From assembly GCF_037975245.1 (NCBI RefSeq), contig NC_092571.1, positions 2,958,501 to 3,022,500 on the forward strand: a stretch of 64,000 bases of DNA, read 5' to 3'. Position numbers and translations under genes: made by a program. Positions 1 to 14,807 of the stretch are shown one piece after another; positions within the stretch are counted from its first letter, which is position 1; the number at the start of each line of letters is the position of its first letter. The notes under the pieces were generated by a model that was not told the origin of the DNA, searched no databases, and saw only the letters and a list, made by a program, of their open reading frames with translations. Source of the DNA: Apostichopus japonicus. Lineage: Eukaryota > Echinodermata > Holothuroidea > Aspidochirotida > Stichopodidae.

Positions 1-176
1 TCCTGGGCACCTCCCTGTGTTACTATACGTTTGTTTTAGCATTACGTTAACCAACCGATGAGTTTCAAGAGAAGACGAGAAGACACACAATTTTACATAT
101 ATTTATATATAAATGCGAAGCAGAATGTGATAATTTCAATTAAATGGCAAAAAAAAAACTGATACATTTAACTTAC

Positions 177-270
177 GAGTCGCTCAGGATATCTGGAGTC
201 CGGATATCAAGAAGCCACTGTCCAGTACTTTTCCTGATACATGTGTTCTTATTTCCCCAAGCTCCGATCA
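177..270 (-). CDS. FAMeT-domain gene, coding exon 3
   Basis: This 94-bp exon follows a tattttag acceptor and ends at a C|GTAAGT donor. Joined to exon 2 through a split Met codon it encodes MIGAWGNKNTCIRKSTGQW followed by LLDIRTPDILSDS, the most diagnostic part of the domain. It leaves in phase 2, so at least one more coding exon lies beyond the left edge. Positions 1-176 are the start of that next intron; nothing else is seen there. Confidence 0.85.
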
Positions 271-2225
271 CTAAAATAAAATAAAAATAAAATTAGAAAA
301 TTAGTGGTAGTACTATATATAGTTGTGATGAGCCTCACGTTTTTCCGTAATTATGAGGACGTTTCATAGCGTGTCTTCGTCCCTGCGTTTGTTTTGTATT
401 CTGACCGAGGACTTGAACAAAAGAATTCCATGTCCTCGGTTGTGATTTCTAAAGAATCACCACGTCCTCGGAATAATTCTATTGTATGGGGTATTGTTAA
501 GGTTAGGGTACGTGGATTTGAACAATGGAAAATACAATGGGGTCCTCGGTCTGAATGTTATACAAACATGTGTGTGCATATGTGAACACCTGTCCTATTG
601 TATTTTATACAATAACTCCGCGCTCGTTTGGCTCAGGGAGCAAAGATTAACAAGAAAGTTGGGCAACAGAATGTTTGTCAACAAAATACGTAGACTGTTC
701 CACTTTGCGAGAGGAAATACTATACAGGCTCGCTTGTAGTGCAGTGCATTAACTGTCACTACATATGTTTGTTTGTTTCCTCAGTTGCTCTAGATAATTA
801 ACGCAATGAAATTATTTTTAAGTCAAAGGAGACTTTACAAGTTGACGGACATTATAAACTCATAAATATCATAATACAAATATTTCTAAAAGATATCTAC
901 ATATTCAACATTGGAAGTAGAATTATAACTGACGATAGGGAAAGAGAAAATTAACAACTCAACTAAAAGCTAAAAGTTGTATCTGGAAATAGGAATCCAG
1001 GGGGGGGGGGGAGATCGAAAGATTCAAGTTAAATATAACTCAGGCGTGAACCTAGAACAACTCACACAACTCATCAGCTTAGCCTTTAATTTCCGATTCT
1101 TTCAAATGAGAGAAACATTCTACAAATTCCATCTTTCTTACAATAATCGTCATTTATAGAATAACGGTACTACCACTAATTAAACGCACCACCCCTCGTC
1201 TATGTCTTCCCTCCTACGACTTGTTGCGATCAAGGCTCATTTCCGTCTGATATACCCGATAAAAGCAGTGTGTGCTAATTGATTAAAAACAACCATTAAG
1301 ATCATACATTCCCGTGATCAACTATACTCCTACCGCTCTCTCAAGTTTACTACTCCTTTCGAGAACAAGTTTGACTGTTTTGTTTACTTACTGACTTCGT
1401 AGTGTTGTTCTGAACCGTCACCGTCGGTCGTTGAGAACTGGATAAAGACGCCATCTGATGACTTCACGTTAAACCTCAAATGCCAGCATTTATATTCAGG
1501 TGTTTGGAGGGGTCTCAACCCCCACTTATAATCTGCACCCCCATCCAACTTGAGCACATCCCTAATGTTTGGGTTGTATTCGCCCAAATCAACCGTACCT
1601 GAAAAGGAAGAGAAAGAACAATGTGTAATTATACAATAAGACCATCTAATTATTTGTAGAGATTAAGTGGCATGTATAGTTACTTCATCATGTACGAGTA
1701 AATGCCATTCCTTTAATTACTTGTGTTTTAAATGTTGACTTTTTCTTCATAAAAGATGGTTTGACAACAACGTATTTTCGTAATATTCGGTATTTTTTTT
1801 TTTTTTTTTTTTTTGTTACAATGAAAAGTCCAAATACACCGAAAGCTGCTAGTAAAGAATTGGGATAAAGTGTGATATTTTTAAGTCAAGATAAAGTTTT
1901 AAGCAAAGATAACTTTCCTACGTATACATACGGCATTTATATGTTTTTTTAATTTATGTGTGTGTTTCTGTTTGTTTTCTGTTTGTTTGTATGTATGTTG
2001 TTTTTTTTTTTTGCTTCTTATGTTTGATTTCTGCCTAAAGCTAATCTTTCAATCTGACACAACACGATTTGATTAATAACTTTAGTTGTTACTTTAATCT
2101 ACAAAAATCATACTAATATCTTTAATTACTGTAATTACAAATAATCGAATATCGGTATGAACTCGCAAATTACCCGCCGCAAAGGCTGCAAAAGCGACAA
2201 CTAAACAGAGAATCAGGCCCCTCAT
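177..2225 (-). CDS. Secreted FAMeT-domain protein, 5' part of gene (three exons)
   Basis: Three exons join in frame: 2174-2225, 1392-1598 and 177-270 (join phases 1 and 1, leaving in phase 2). The product starts with a hydrophobic signal peptide (MRGLILCLVVAFAAFAAG) and runs into a domain whose core reads YKCWHLRFNVKSSDGV, then HYEVMIGAWGNKNTCIRKS, then TPDILSDS. In the farnesoic acid O-methyltransferase-like family (PF12248) the matching stretches are a K-A/S-x-D-x-x-I strand, YEI-x-IGGWGNTKSVIR and TPGIL. The family name is historical; many members are secreted or multidomain proteins and methyltransferase activity is not established for them, so I infer no reaction. The gene continues beyond the window start, so length and later domains are unknown. 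I am confident of the fold family and exon structure, not of function. Confidence 0.85.
271..1391 (-). other. Intron 2 of the FAMeT-domain gene
   Basis: The GT-AG boundaries are given with the flanking exons. It is AT-rich and contains a G homopolymer near 1,001-1,012. I see no other coding segment, RNA gene or clear repeat. Confidence 0.75.
1392..1598 (-). CDS. FAMeT-domain gene, coding exon 2
   Basis: The exon is bounded by a pyrimidine-rich acceptor (ttccttttcag) and a consensus donor (A|GTAAGTAA). It is 207 bp, phase 1 in and phase 1 out, and encodes TVDLGEYNPNIRD through DGSEQHYEV. This is the amino-terminal half of the FAMeT domain, including the HLRFNVKSSDGVFIQFS strand pair. Only one of the three minus frames is open across it. 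Confidence 0.85.
1599..2173 (-). other. Intron 1 of the FAMeT-domain gene
   Basis: This 575-bp intron separates the signal-peptide exon from the domain. It carries a long T run on the plus strand near 1,792-1,814 and a TG/T-rich patch near 1,955-2,012. No further gene is visible in it. Confidence 0.75.
2174..2225 (-). CDS. FAMeT-domain gene, coding exon 1 (signal peptide)
   Basis: The start codon at 2223-2225 has a strong Kozak-like context (ACCACCATGA). Seventeen codons encode a typical hydrophobic signal sequence and the exon stops after the first base of a Gly codon at a GG|GTAATT donor. That single G joins the GT at the start of exon 2 to rebuild Gly, so the frame is kept. The hydrophobic run ends in small Ala residues, which suits signal peptidase cleavage. 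A 5' UTR exon further upstream is possible but not identified. Confidence 0.8.
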
Positions 2226-3305
2226 GGTGGTTTTGATATGTCTGCGAGCTGTCCAAATCAAAAGAAATAAGTATAATAGTTTGGTGCACATCGATAGAAG
2301 CGACTGTATGGAAGAGTCTAATGCCTCTATTGACCAGTATACGTCTTTGTAACACAGCTAACACTTTGTAACACAGATAGTGATGTAAAGCTCAAGAATT
2401 GTTTTCAAGAAATGACTTTCCTGAAAATATTGCATTTGCAAGAAGCATACTTACACGTTGGAAAGTTGCCATTTGGGTACAAATTAATCAGTTTGTAGTT
2501 GATTAATTTACAAATTGTCTATATAGTTGAACAAAATAACAAGCAAATACATAAAGCTAATAATATACAGCTTATTCGTAGATAAATACATGTTAGCATA
2601 TATCTTTTATAGATATGTTTCCAGGAAATGGAATTGATTGTAACTTCTGGTTAAGACCGTAGCTCATTTGTAGATAAATGCACGATAGCATATACAAAAA
2701 GTTCCTTTAATTTGATAAAACGGGTTTTCGTCTAATATAGACATTTATATTTAATTAATTAAACAACCAGCATCTAAACAACAGTACATACATTTCTGAA
2801 TTACATACAAATACAAAAGTTATAAAATGGTCATAAATATTTCGTTTGTCATAAATTTCAGCATTTCAACATTTAAATTTAATAAAGTACATATCATTTA
2901 ACAAACAACAAAATGAGGAATTACCGAAATTAAAAGAATTATAAATAGGAAACTTGTCTTTTTTTTTCAAGAAAATGTTTATATACATTTTTTTCTTACG
3001 AATTATAATATTAAAAAGTAAAGAATTTGAGAACCTACCTTCACGAAATTGACAGTGCAACTGTTGGAACTCACCTCGTTGCACCTTTTTAAAAGTCAAC
3101 CAGAAAGACCATTTGTGTAATTTCAAATCGTTGTTTCTATCTCATTTGAAGGACAAACAAACAGATGTTATCGGAAACACTTATTGACTTTGGCATTTCA
3201 AGTCGAAATATTGGTGTGATTCTATCTATTGGTTATTATCGATTATTATTTGATCACGTACAGAGACAATTTTACAGACCAAGCAACTTCATTCAGTGCA
3301 GATAG
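2226..3305. other. Upstream flank of the FAMeT-domain gene; no gene recognised
   Basis: AT-rich sequence. Two donor-like sites on the minus strand near 3,040 and 3,075 (AAG|GTAGGT and GAG|GTGAGT) could belong to a non-coding first exon of the FAMeT gene, but no matching promoter or acceptor is clear. Nothing else can be supported. Confidence 0.4.
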
Positions 3306-4656
3306 CAGGGGCGTATCCAGGGGGGCGCAACAGGCGCGCGCCCCCCCCCCTATTGGCCGTCACCAAAAAAAAAAAGTTTAGCAAAAAAAAAAGAAAAAAA
3401 AAGAAGAAATTGATGACGACCTTTATGTGAGATGTCGGTGATCGCTCAACCCCCCCCCCCCCCTCCCGTATGCTTTATTTTTTGTTTGCCAAAAAAAGGT
3501 TCTGGCGAAGTTCGGCGGCATAATAGTTTTAGAAACATAGATGGTAATTGTGTTTGTATTATCACTATAAACACTAAATGACATGCCAGCCATCATACTA
3601 AATTGTGCATTTTGTGTCCATATTTACTGGAAATGTTGCTTATTATTAAGGTCGAAAAATGGATCACATATGGCCATGGGCGGCGATCCTGGGTGGAGGG
3701 GGGATATAACCCCCCATGAAAATGGGTGGAGGGGATGTAATGCACCATACCCCCCCCCCCACCAAATACCAGTGATAAGAATATTTTCATGCCTACATTG
3801 ATGCATCTTCGTTAATGTACGGCTCTTTTTTAGCTTCATTTCTCGCCTACCATAAACGCAGTGCGATCTTTTCAAATAAAGCGTCTTTATAAAGCAAAAT
3901 AGTTGACTGTAGGCTTCATTGGCCCTATAACAACAAAATGTATTATTGCGCCCACGGTATTGATATAGTACATATATGCACCCTCATAGTATTCATATAG
4001 GCCCTATAGTAGGCCTACACACGTACATGTTCCCTCGAACAGCTGAGAATCTCATGTAACCAGGGTAATGCTTAATACACGTTTCACCTCGATGCCCTAG
4101 CAATCGGTACCTAGGAATGTAACTATGTGTAATTGTGTATTGCATGTGTATAGGCCTATAATAGCCTGCATGAGGCCATTTTCTTCATCGAATAATATAA
4201 CAGAGTCTCGAACATTCTAACGTTGCGCCTGAAACAAGATTGACAGGGGCAATTTTCCCAAAATAACACCCGAAATTAAAAAAAAAGTATTTTGGATCCT
4301 GATTATGAGATATTTCGGACATGACATCCCTATTTTAAAGTTGGGTATATGCCGCTTGGAAACCTCGGGAAGTGCCGTTTCCGGCCATCTAGAGGGTTTG
4401 TTAATCCCAAAATTTTCTTTTACGCTTCGCGCCAACTCATGGTGGCGCTACGCTTAGATAGTCATCAAGGTCATATCCCCCCCCCCACTCGGAAGTACGG
4501 ATCGCCGCCCATGCATATGACACCATTTTGCATTTCAGCCCTTCTTTGAAAGCAAAAATTGTACACCCCCTCCCCTTAGACCCATCCCCCAGGACGGCGA
4601 TCATTCATGCCTGGCGCCCCCCCCCCCCCTATTGGAAAATCCTGGATACGCCCCTG
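3306..4656. mobile_element. Nested non-autonomous TIR element, about 1.35 kb
   Basis: The left end CAGGGGCGTATCCAGG (3,306-3,321) is the exact inverse of the right end CCTGGATACGCCCCTG (4,641-4,656), and both are flanked by a 5-bp direct repeat GATAG (3,301-3,305 and 4,657-4,661). Inside is a second inverted pair around GGGCGGCGATCC (about 3,663-3,715 and 4,460-4,525). A stretch at about 4,350-4,460 is homologous, inverted, to the hAT-like MITE at 39,528-39,802. Long C and G runs mark the inner borders. No transposase reading frame is present. The layout looks like serial insertion of related non-autonomous elements. Confidence 0.7.
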
Positions 4657-4661
4657 GATAG

Positions 4662-6252
4662 CATGATAGGAATAGTAACTTGGGGCACGGGGGGGTGTGT
4701 GGGGGGGGTGGGGGTGGGTGTCACCTGTACCCTACGATGGCAATTGATCGGTGAGGACTACCGTGGTCATGGCCCCATTGGCTGAAAGATACTAACCACC
4801 CATCCAGTAGTATTGATATTAAACGTGCATTCGGTACACCAAACGGTCCTCAGATTAGCCTTTCCTTTAATCTGTCAATTCCTCTCTGACTTAAAGTCAA
4901 ACACCACGTATACTTGAGGGGAGTGTTATCTCCCCTCCTCCGAAATAAATCAGGATATCACCTCCCCTCACCCCTCCCTCCCCCACCACTGGCTGACAAT
5001 GTTACAAAACCCTAGTGTACAGATACAAAATATGTAATATGCATGTTCGGTGCAACTTAAGCAGCGAAAATTCTTCAACACTGTCTCCAAATACCTTCCG
5101 TTTACCACAATTAGACCATTAGATCCCTCCGCTGAACGACATAACACCCCAACCCCCCCCCCCCTTCCCCCCTCCCGCCCTCATCCAGTACAATAATGTG
5201 CTTACTGTCCATGTCTGTTACATTACATAAGAAGCTTTAGAAAAGCGTCAAGTTCACTTTTTATCTGTACTTTACCGTATTGATAAGTGATACACATGGA
5301 TTCGATGACTCTTGCAATGATTAAACAATGATTTGCAATGGTCACCATCACGAATCGGACTCGAATCGGACATGGTCTTGGAATCGGAACCGGATCTTTG
5401 CACACTTTTCAGTACAACGGCGGTTTCTAAAGCAAATTTTCTAAATCAGAAAGTTTCGCAGTTAGTGACGATCACCCACGCAACAGCTGGAAATATCCCA
5501 TTACGAGGTAAGTTAGTGCAATATGTCAAATTACTAAATCAATATTTGGAACATTGTGATTATTTTAAAGCAAAGACTTCTTTTGACATTTTCAAACTAA
5601 AGATTGCCTCGCATAAATAGTCTGGTTAAACACATGCACCTGCATGTTAACACAAGCTGTATATGTTCATTAATGTTAATAGGTTGTCTGCTTCATTCGA
5701 AGAACGCAATCAAAACATGATTTTTCTTAACCCCATATGAACATACAACATACAACAATATATTGTCCTTGACAAATTCACTCAGAAGATATTACCTGAG
5801 GCAATTACATATCACAATTTCGAATTGATTTTGGTTGCGTCTGCAGAAATGTCACCTATAGTATAGTCGACTCCGGCAACATGAATTGATGCGCATCGGA
5901 TGTTTAATGGGTCAATTTCCTGTTCAGTTTATTACATTCTGCACTGAAAGCTGTCCTTCAGAATTTAATGCTTACGGGTCTCCCTTTAAAGTCAACGTTA
6001 TGTTAGGATTTTGCTTTTGTTTCATATTTTGTTTTGTTTTTCAACGTGCTTCGCACTAAAGCTTGTTCACAAAATTCAAGGTTCTCCTTTCGCGCCGATG
6101 GACCTTGGGCAAACATCTGTGGCCAAAACTTGGATCGACAGACCAACAGAAGGCCTTGTTCGTCATCTTTTGTCAGATGTTGTTTATGCAAAGTATTATA
6201 ATATATCAGTACAACTACACTTAATATTTTTTAATTTATCAGTATAGCTATA
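4662..6252. other. Intergenic; no gene recognised
   Basis: Contains C- and G-rich simple tracts (about 4,690-4,720, 4,970-4,985 and 5,150-5,180). Short imperfect repeats of GAATCGGA-like sequence lie at 5,352-5,395. The 95-codon open frame at 5,333-5,620 spans these repeats and resembles no family I know. I see no exon with supporting splice logic. Confidence 0.5.
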
Positions 6253-6329
6253 CATAGGCGTAGGAGCCCAATTTGATTTAGGGGAGGGGGGGGGGGGGAG
6301 GGCTGTAACGGTCGACTTCTACGCCTATG
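6253..6329. mobile_element. Very short TIR element (77 bp)
   Basis: The ends CATAGGCGTAG (6,253-6,263) and CTACGCCTATG (6,319-6,329) are perfect 11-bp inverted repeats. GCTATA lies just outside or overlapping each end and may be a target duplication. The interior is dominated by a G run. The GGGCGTA-type terminus resembles those at 3,306 and 39,528, so it may be a deletion derivative of the same group. Confidence 0.5.
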
Positions 6330-6330
6330 G

Positions 6331-6333
<3 letters not shown>

Positions 6334-6395
<62 letters not shown>

Positions 6396-6476
6396 TTTAT
6401 ATATATATATATACAAAAATAAATATATATAATATATATATATATGTATACAAAAATAAATATATATAATATATAT

Positions 6477-6525
<49 letters not shown>
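6334..6525. repeat. (TA)n microsatellite with interruptions
   Basis: Almost pure TA dinucleotides interrupted by a twice-repeated spacer containing ACAAAAATAAATA. Open frames reading as Tyr-Ile repeats across it are artefacts. Length in the assembly should be treated with caution. Confidence 0.95.
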
Positions 6526-10464
<3,939 letters not shown>

Positions 10465-10665
10465 ATTGAAAATCGTATATGAGTTGGAAAATCAAGAACA
10501 GTGAAAAAACTTCCAGCCTCCACCGGGATTCGAACCCGGGCCTCCCGCTCTGTACGCGGACACCCTAACCACTAGGCTATGGACGCTGATTGTATGTCCA
10601 GAGGTTCTAAACCGGTAACTAAGGTCGTAATTCCACTGTAGTTCTGTTTTTGGCGACATATTTTA
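10465..10665 (-). mobile_element. tRNA-derived SINE with intact tRNA-like head
   Basis: On the minus strand 10,516-10,586 folds as a cloverleaf. A 7-bp acceptor stem (GCGTCCA with TGGAGGC) has one mismatch. The A box is TAGCCTAGTGG, the anticodon stem CCGC/GCGG has loop GTACAGA, and the T arm CGGG-TTCGAAT-CCCG contains a perfect B box (GGTTCGAATCC). The loop would read anticodon ACA. It runs on into a body ending in the TA tract, and a degenerate copy lies at 17.5 kb, so I call it a SINE head and not a functional tRNA gene. The Pol III promoter boxes look usable. Confidence 0.7.
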
Positions 10666-10671
10666 CCTTAC

Positions 10672-10673
10672 TC

Positions 10674-10712
<39 letters not shown>

Positions 10713-10860
10713 ATCATACCTTAGGTCGACAGTTACATTGACAAGTTTCTTAAAATGGTAGTTAAAACAATAGGTCGACACTGAAATGTCGACCTAAGGT
10801 ACACTGTCGACCTAAGGTACACTTTTTTACCATAAACTGTCGACCTAAGGTACATATAAT
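10672..10860. repeat. TA tract plus clustered GTCGACCTAAGGTAC repeats
   Basis: After a short TA tract (10,678-10,710) there are three direct copies of GTCGACCTAAGGTAC within 10,786-10,855. An inverted copy (TACCTTAGGTCGACAG) lies at about 10,718-10,733 and a partial one near 10,772. The inverted pair can form a hairpin. I do not recognise the family. Confidence 0.7.
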
Positions 10861-11749
10861 GAGTATATATATATATATATTATTTTGTGTGAAGTTGCAT
10901 GGGACGGGGCAGGAGTGCAACCAATGCAGAACCATGCACACCCATGTGAAAATCATTGCTCCCTGTAACTTCGACTTGCATTGCCAGATATGTATGAAAT
11001 CTTACCTATACCATGAATGTCGACAATTAATGACAGTGCCTTAGCCTGTCATTGCATAGGGTTAATATTGTCATGTACAAGTTTGTTTTTCGTTATGAAA
11101 GTCATAAAACATGTCCATGCATCACACCGTTCCATTCCATGGCTTTAATTGCGAAGATTTATATATATATATACTGTATAGGCTATAGTACGTTAATGTT
11201 TGATGAGAAAGATGGACTTTAATTGCTCTCGGTTCATATACAATAACGTGTCTGTGAAAAACTAAGTGAAATCTAAGTTGCAGCTGCACATCGTAAACGC
11301 AAATTAGTATAGAGTTAGCTTACGACGGATCAATCGATCACAGATCCTACTCTAAACTGTTCTATGAAACGGAAAGGCGCAGATAGGCAACACATATATA
11401 TTAGTCTTGGCATAGTCGTTTCATCGTTTGTAATACTTTCTCGCGTGCAAACTGTATATGCCTCAGAGTCCGTTTCTGCCTACCACGAATGTGCTTGCCC
11501 ACTGTATTTTACATGCCCGAGCATCTGTCCGATACAAAGCTAAGATCAATCTAAAGCGTTGCTGCGGGCGTTCTCTGGTCAGTACAGCACAACGATACGG
11601 GAAAATAGCTTTGTGAAAAAGAAAGGTATACTAGGCTGTACCATGGAGGTAAAAACTGTTTTTACCTCAATGGCTGTACATACTATGGTCTTAAAAAGAC
11701 GACACATATATAGGACATCTTTGTCGACATGCTGAGAACTTCTAAAACT
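10861..11749. other. Intergenic; small hairpin only
   Basis: No gene is recognised. A perfect hairpin lies at 11,646-11,668: arms GAGGTAAAAA and TTTTTACCTC around a 3-base loop, extended by CCAT/ATGG outside. Short TA tracts occur near 10,865 and 11,160. Confidence 0.6.
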
Positions 11750-12119
11750 TTAAAGGGTGTGAGGACTCGAGCACCAAAGAAAAAAACGTCGCATGCAGGT
11801 AATCTGACCTAGTTTCAAATGAGGTGTAACAGAAGTGTTAGACACCACCATCGATCCCAGAAAATACACACACAGCTTGCTACCGTCAGTAATCAGACAC
11901 TAGTGTACAGTCAATACATATAGCTACGGTCAATACCCACAACACAGTGTTCATAGCAGCGATGCACATCTCAGGTCTAGATAAAAGATAACAAGGTATC
12001 ACTTTTCATTACTGTCTGCAGTTTGTAGCGACAAGAAGAAAACTTCACTTGCAAGCAACGGATAGTTAACTTTTTCAGAGCGCGGCACGCGGTTTGGGGC
12101 GAGTCTTCAATGCTTTTAA
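11750..12119. mobile_element. MITE family with TTAA target sites, copy 1
   Basis: Bounded by TTAA at 11,750-11,753 and 12,116-12,119. The termini are inverted repeats around TGAAGACTCGC (left TTAAAGGGTGTGAGGACTCG; right, read inward, TTAAAAGCATTGAAGACTCG). The whole unit of about 370 bp recurs at 25,984-26,343 and, inverted, at 56,615-56,977. TTAA duplication is typical of piggyBac-group elements. No coding capacity. Confidence 0.8.
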
Positions 12120-14641
12120 ATATGCTAACAGTTTGAGGGGGAGCGGGCTGAGGGCAGAGAATTGACTCACGATCTCTATATGGATGAAGGAAAAACAAAT
12201 AAATAAAGAAAACAACAATTTCTGGATCTTTTTCTGTAGTACTACACATCTTTTCCATTCTGACTTTCTACCAGAGCAACTTTTTTTTTGGATAAAAATT
12301 CACATAAAATTTTTAAAACTGAAAATGGTAGCAATTCTATTGTTCTGTACAATAGCTATACAATTTTGCATTTTAAAATGAGAGGAAGGTTACTTTACAT
12401 AATTCTTTAAAGGTATCTGTACAAGAAGTCTACAAGTTTAGTGAAAAGGATAAAAGCAAAGAAAAATGAAAGAATACAAAACAAGAAACAAGAACAAGAA
12501 ACATGACAAGAATGAAAAATGAAGAAATAAAGATAAACTTCTGAAAATTGAAAAAGTATAATAACTGCAGTCGAAAAGTGACCAAAGACTTAGGAAAAGA
12601 TAGATATATATAACTGCAATTATGAGTTGTCCACTGAGCAATAAATATTCATCCAACCAAACAATTTCTGCTATTGCATATTCATGAGAGGGGCGGGCAC
12701 ATGTATGCATACTATTGCTGAAATTCTCTGTGACTCATTTTGACTGTAAAGTTCTAACAATTTTAAACTTGTGTGAGGGGTATACACATGTACCTTACCT
12801 CTGTCATAGGTACATGGGGAAGGAGTGGGGGGGGGGAGGGGGAGGAGGGAAGGGAAGGGAAGGAAAAGGATTTAATATGAACCAAATGTAAAGGGGGTGA
12901 AGATTCCTTTGTATCTTGAATAATAGCACAAACTCCCCTTGACAGGTCAGAATTACTGCCAAGTGGTTTGTTAGCTAAGGAAGAAAAGGGGAGGGGGGTG
13001 ATTGGTGGGAGGTGATTGGTGGGAGGGGGATGATTGGTGGGAGGGGAAGTGCAGAAAGGGGTGGTGGTTTAATTTCCCTCAAAGCATATACCATTAGTAC
13101 AATGTCATGGAACCTCAGAAGAGAAGCATTAAAACAATAAGAAACAAGTTAAAATTAAAATTACATTATTACATGAGGTAGGCCTATTCAGATGGAAGAA
13201 TTTTTCAAAGTGCCTTCCGACATCCAGAAATAGATCCCTTTTTGTTGTTGTTGTTGTTGTCATTATAGAAACAACAAAAACATTAAAGAACATATTTTCA
13301 AGATTTCATCCATCAAAACTTCTCCTAAACTATTCTTGCATTTTGTTTTTAACTGTGCTATCTTTTAGTTACATTGTACACAACAGAACACAAGGACAAA
13401 ACCAGAAGAAAGCAAGACTCAACCACTTGCAGAAAATTCAAACCAAGCCAACTTCCACTGGCAGTGAAGGGGGCATTACACTTGCTGTATATAACAACTC
13501 CACAAACACAAGTCTTATAACAGCTTCGTATTACCTGGCCTCCAAGATTGGTATTAATTCAGCTTAAGATCTGTAAAACCCCTACAGAAAGGGACCTCAG
13601 ACAAATTCAATGTGACCTCAGATGCCCTCAAATTCAACTCAAAATCTGTGCACAACCACATTCTTTCTGATGATTCTTTGCACAATTGTTTGGCCAGAAA
13701 TTTTTAAGTTTTCAAGAGTCTGTGAAAAAGAAAACTAATAATTTGTACAGTTTTTGTCGGATCCCGGGATATCTGCTCCACCCCAATTGGTGGTACTGAA
13801 TCACGTCTTCATTCTATTAGTCTTACAAATAATGGCAATTTCACCCAAAAATCTGAAACATATAAAGCTATATTCAAGATATGCTAGCCAGAACCTTTGC
13901 ATCCACAATGACAGAGCATCACAACCACTCACAAGAAAAAAAAACATTCCTTCTTCCTCTTTCTCATGTTTTCTCCCCTCACCCCCTTTCTCTCATTTTT
14001 CTCTTTTGTTTTATAGAGTAGAGTTTGAGACATCCTATACCCCCCTCACCCCCACCCCTTTGAAAAATTCAGTCAATTTAGATGCCAAACTTCTTGGTAA
14101 TCTTTCTTTCGAAAATGTCACAAAAGTTGCGAATAATCCTAAAGAAGAAATCACAAGTGGCTCCACATGCAAAACAATTGGCAAAACACCTCATTAATAC
14201 TGTGCGCTAATTACCAATATACACTCTTTATAAAAGAATGCGAGCTAACCCCACCCCTCCCCACCCGCCCTCCTAACTTTCCAAAAAAAAAAAGAAGACC
14301 AACATATAAAAATAAACAATGGTAAGTGTTTCTTACAATCTTCTCTCTTTGCATTATTAGCACACCTTTGACAAAGCACAACATTTTGGCTTGGATAGTT
14401 TTGTTTCTCTCAACATTTTTTTTTTCAGGATCACTGAATGTATTAAAAGAAGGTTCATTCATACTTAGTAAAGATTCCTAAATCCTATTGGTCCATTCAG
14501 GTCAGCTGACCGTGGTTAATCCTGTGAGTAACGCACGGTAAAATTACGGGGCATCACTTTAATAAATCTTTGGTTATATGTAACCAAAAATGTTTTGTTT
14601 TATGATTTTTCCCCCACACAAATGGTAGTGTATGAATGAAC
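12120..14641. other. Intergenic; G-rich tracts, no gene recognised
   Basis: At 12,822-12,868 the plus strand is a run of G tracts with few A bases, and at 12,985-13,050 TGATTGGTGGGAGG is repeated three times; both could form G-quadruplexes. A GTT triplet run sits at 13,243-13,260. The 147-codon frame at 13,754-14,197 has low-complexity composition and no family resemblance. A separate copy of the motif TTAATCCTGTGAGTAACGCA lies at about 14,516-14,536, next to the foldback element. Confidence 0.55.
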
Positions 14642-14807
14642 GGGGTTAATCAACGGTCTAGCAAGCGTTACTCACATGATTAATGCACTCCGGGTGTTAC
14701 TGCTATCGCTGGATGCACTCGGGCTCCGCCCTCGTGCATCGCTTGCATTATCCCCCGATCGTGCATTAATCCTGTGAGTAACGCACGCTAGACCGTTGAT
14801 TAACCCC
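14642..14807. mobile_element. Foldback (hairpin) element
   Basis: Left arm 14,642-14,688 and right arm 14,761-14,807 are 47-bp inverted repeats with three mismatches, beginning GGGGTTAATCAACGGTCTAG. The 72-bp centre holds a second, smaller inverted pair (GATGCACTCGGGC / GCCCTCGTGCATC). There is no coding capacity. I infer a foldback-type MITE. Confidence 0.75.

Noticed and set aside
2866-3126. Coding exon upstream of the FAMeT gene
   Set aside because: Donor-like sites exist, but there is no acceptor, no homology and it is not needed for the reading frame; at most a UTR exon.
13754-14197. 147-codon plus-strand frame as a gene
   Set aside because: Low-complexity Ser/Pro/Phe-rich stretch over pyrimidine tracts, with no family resemblance.
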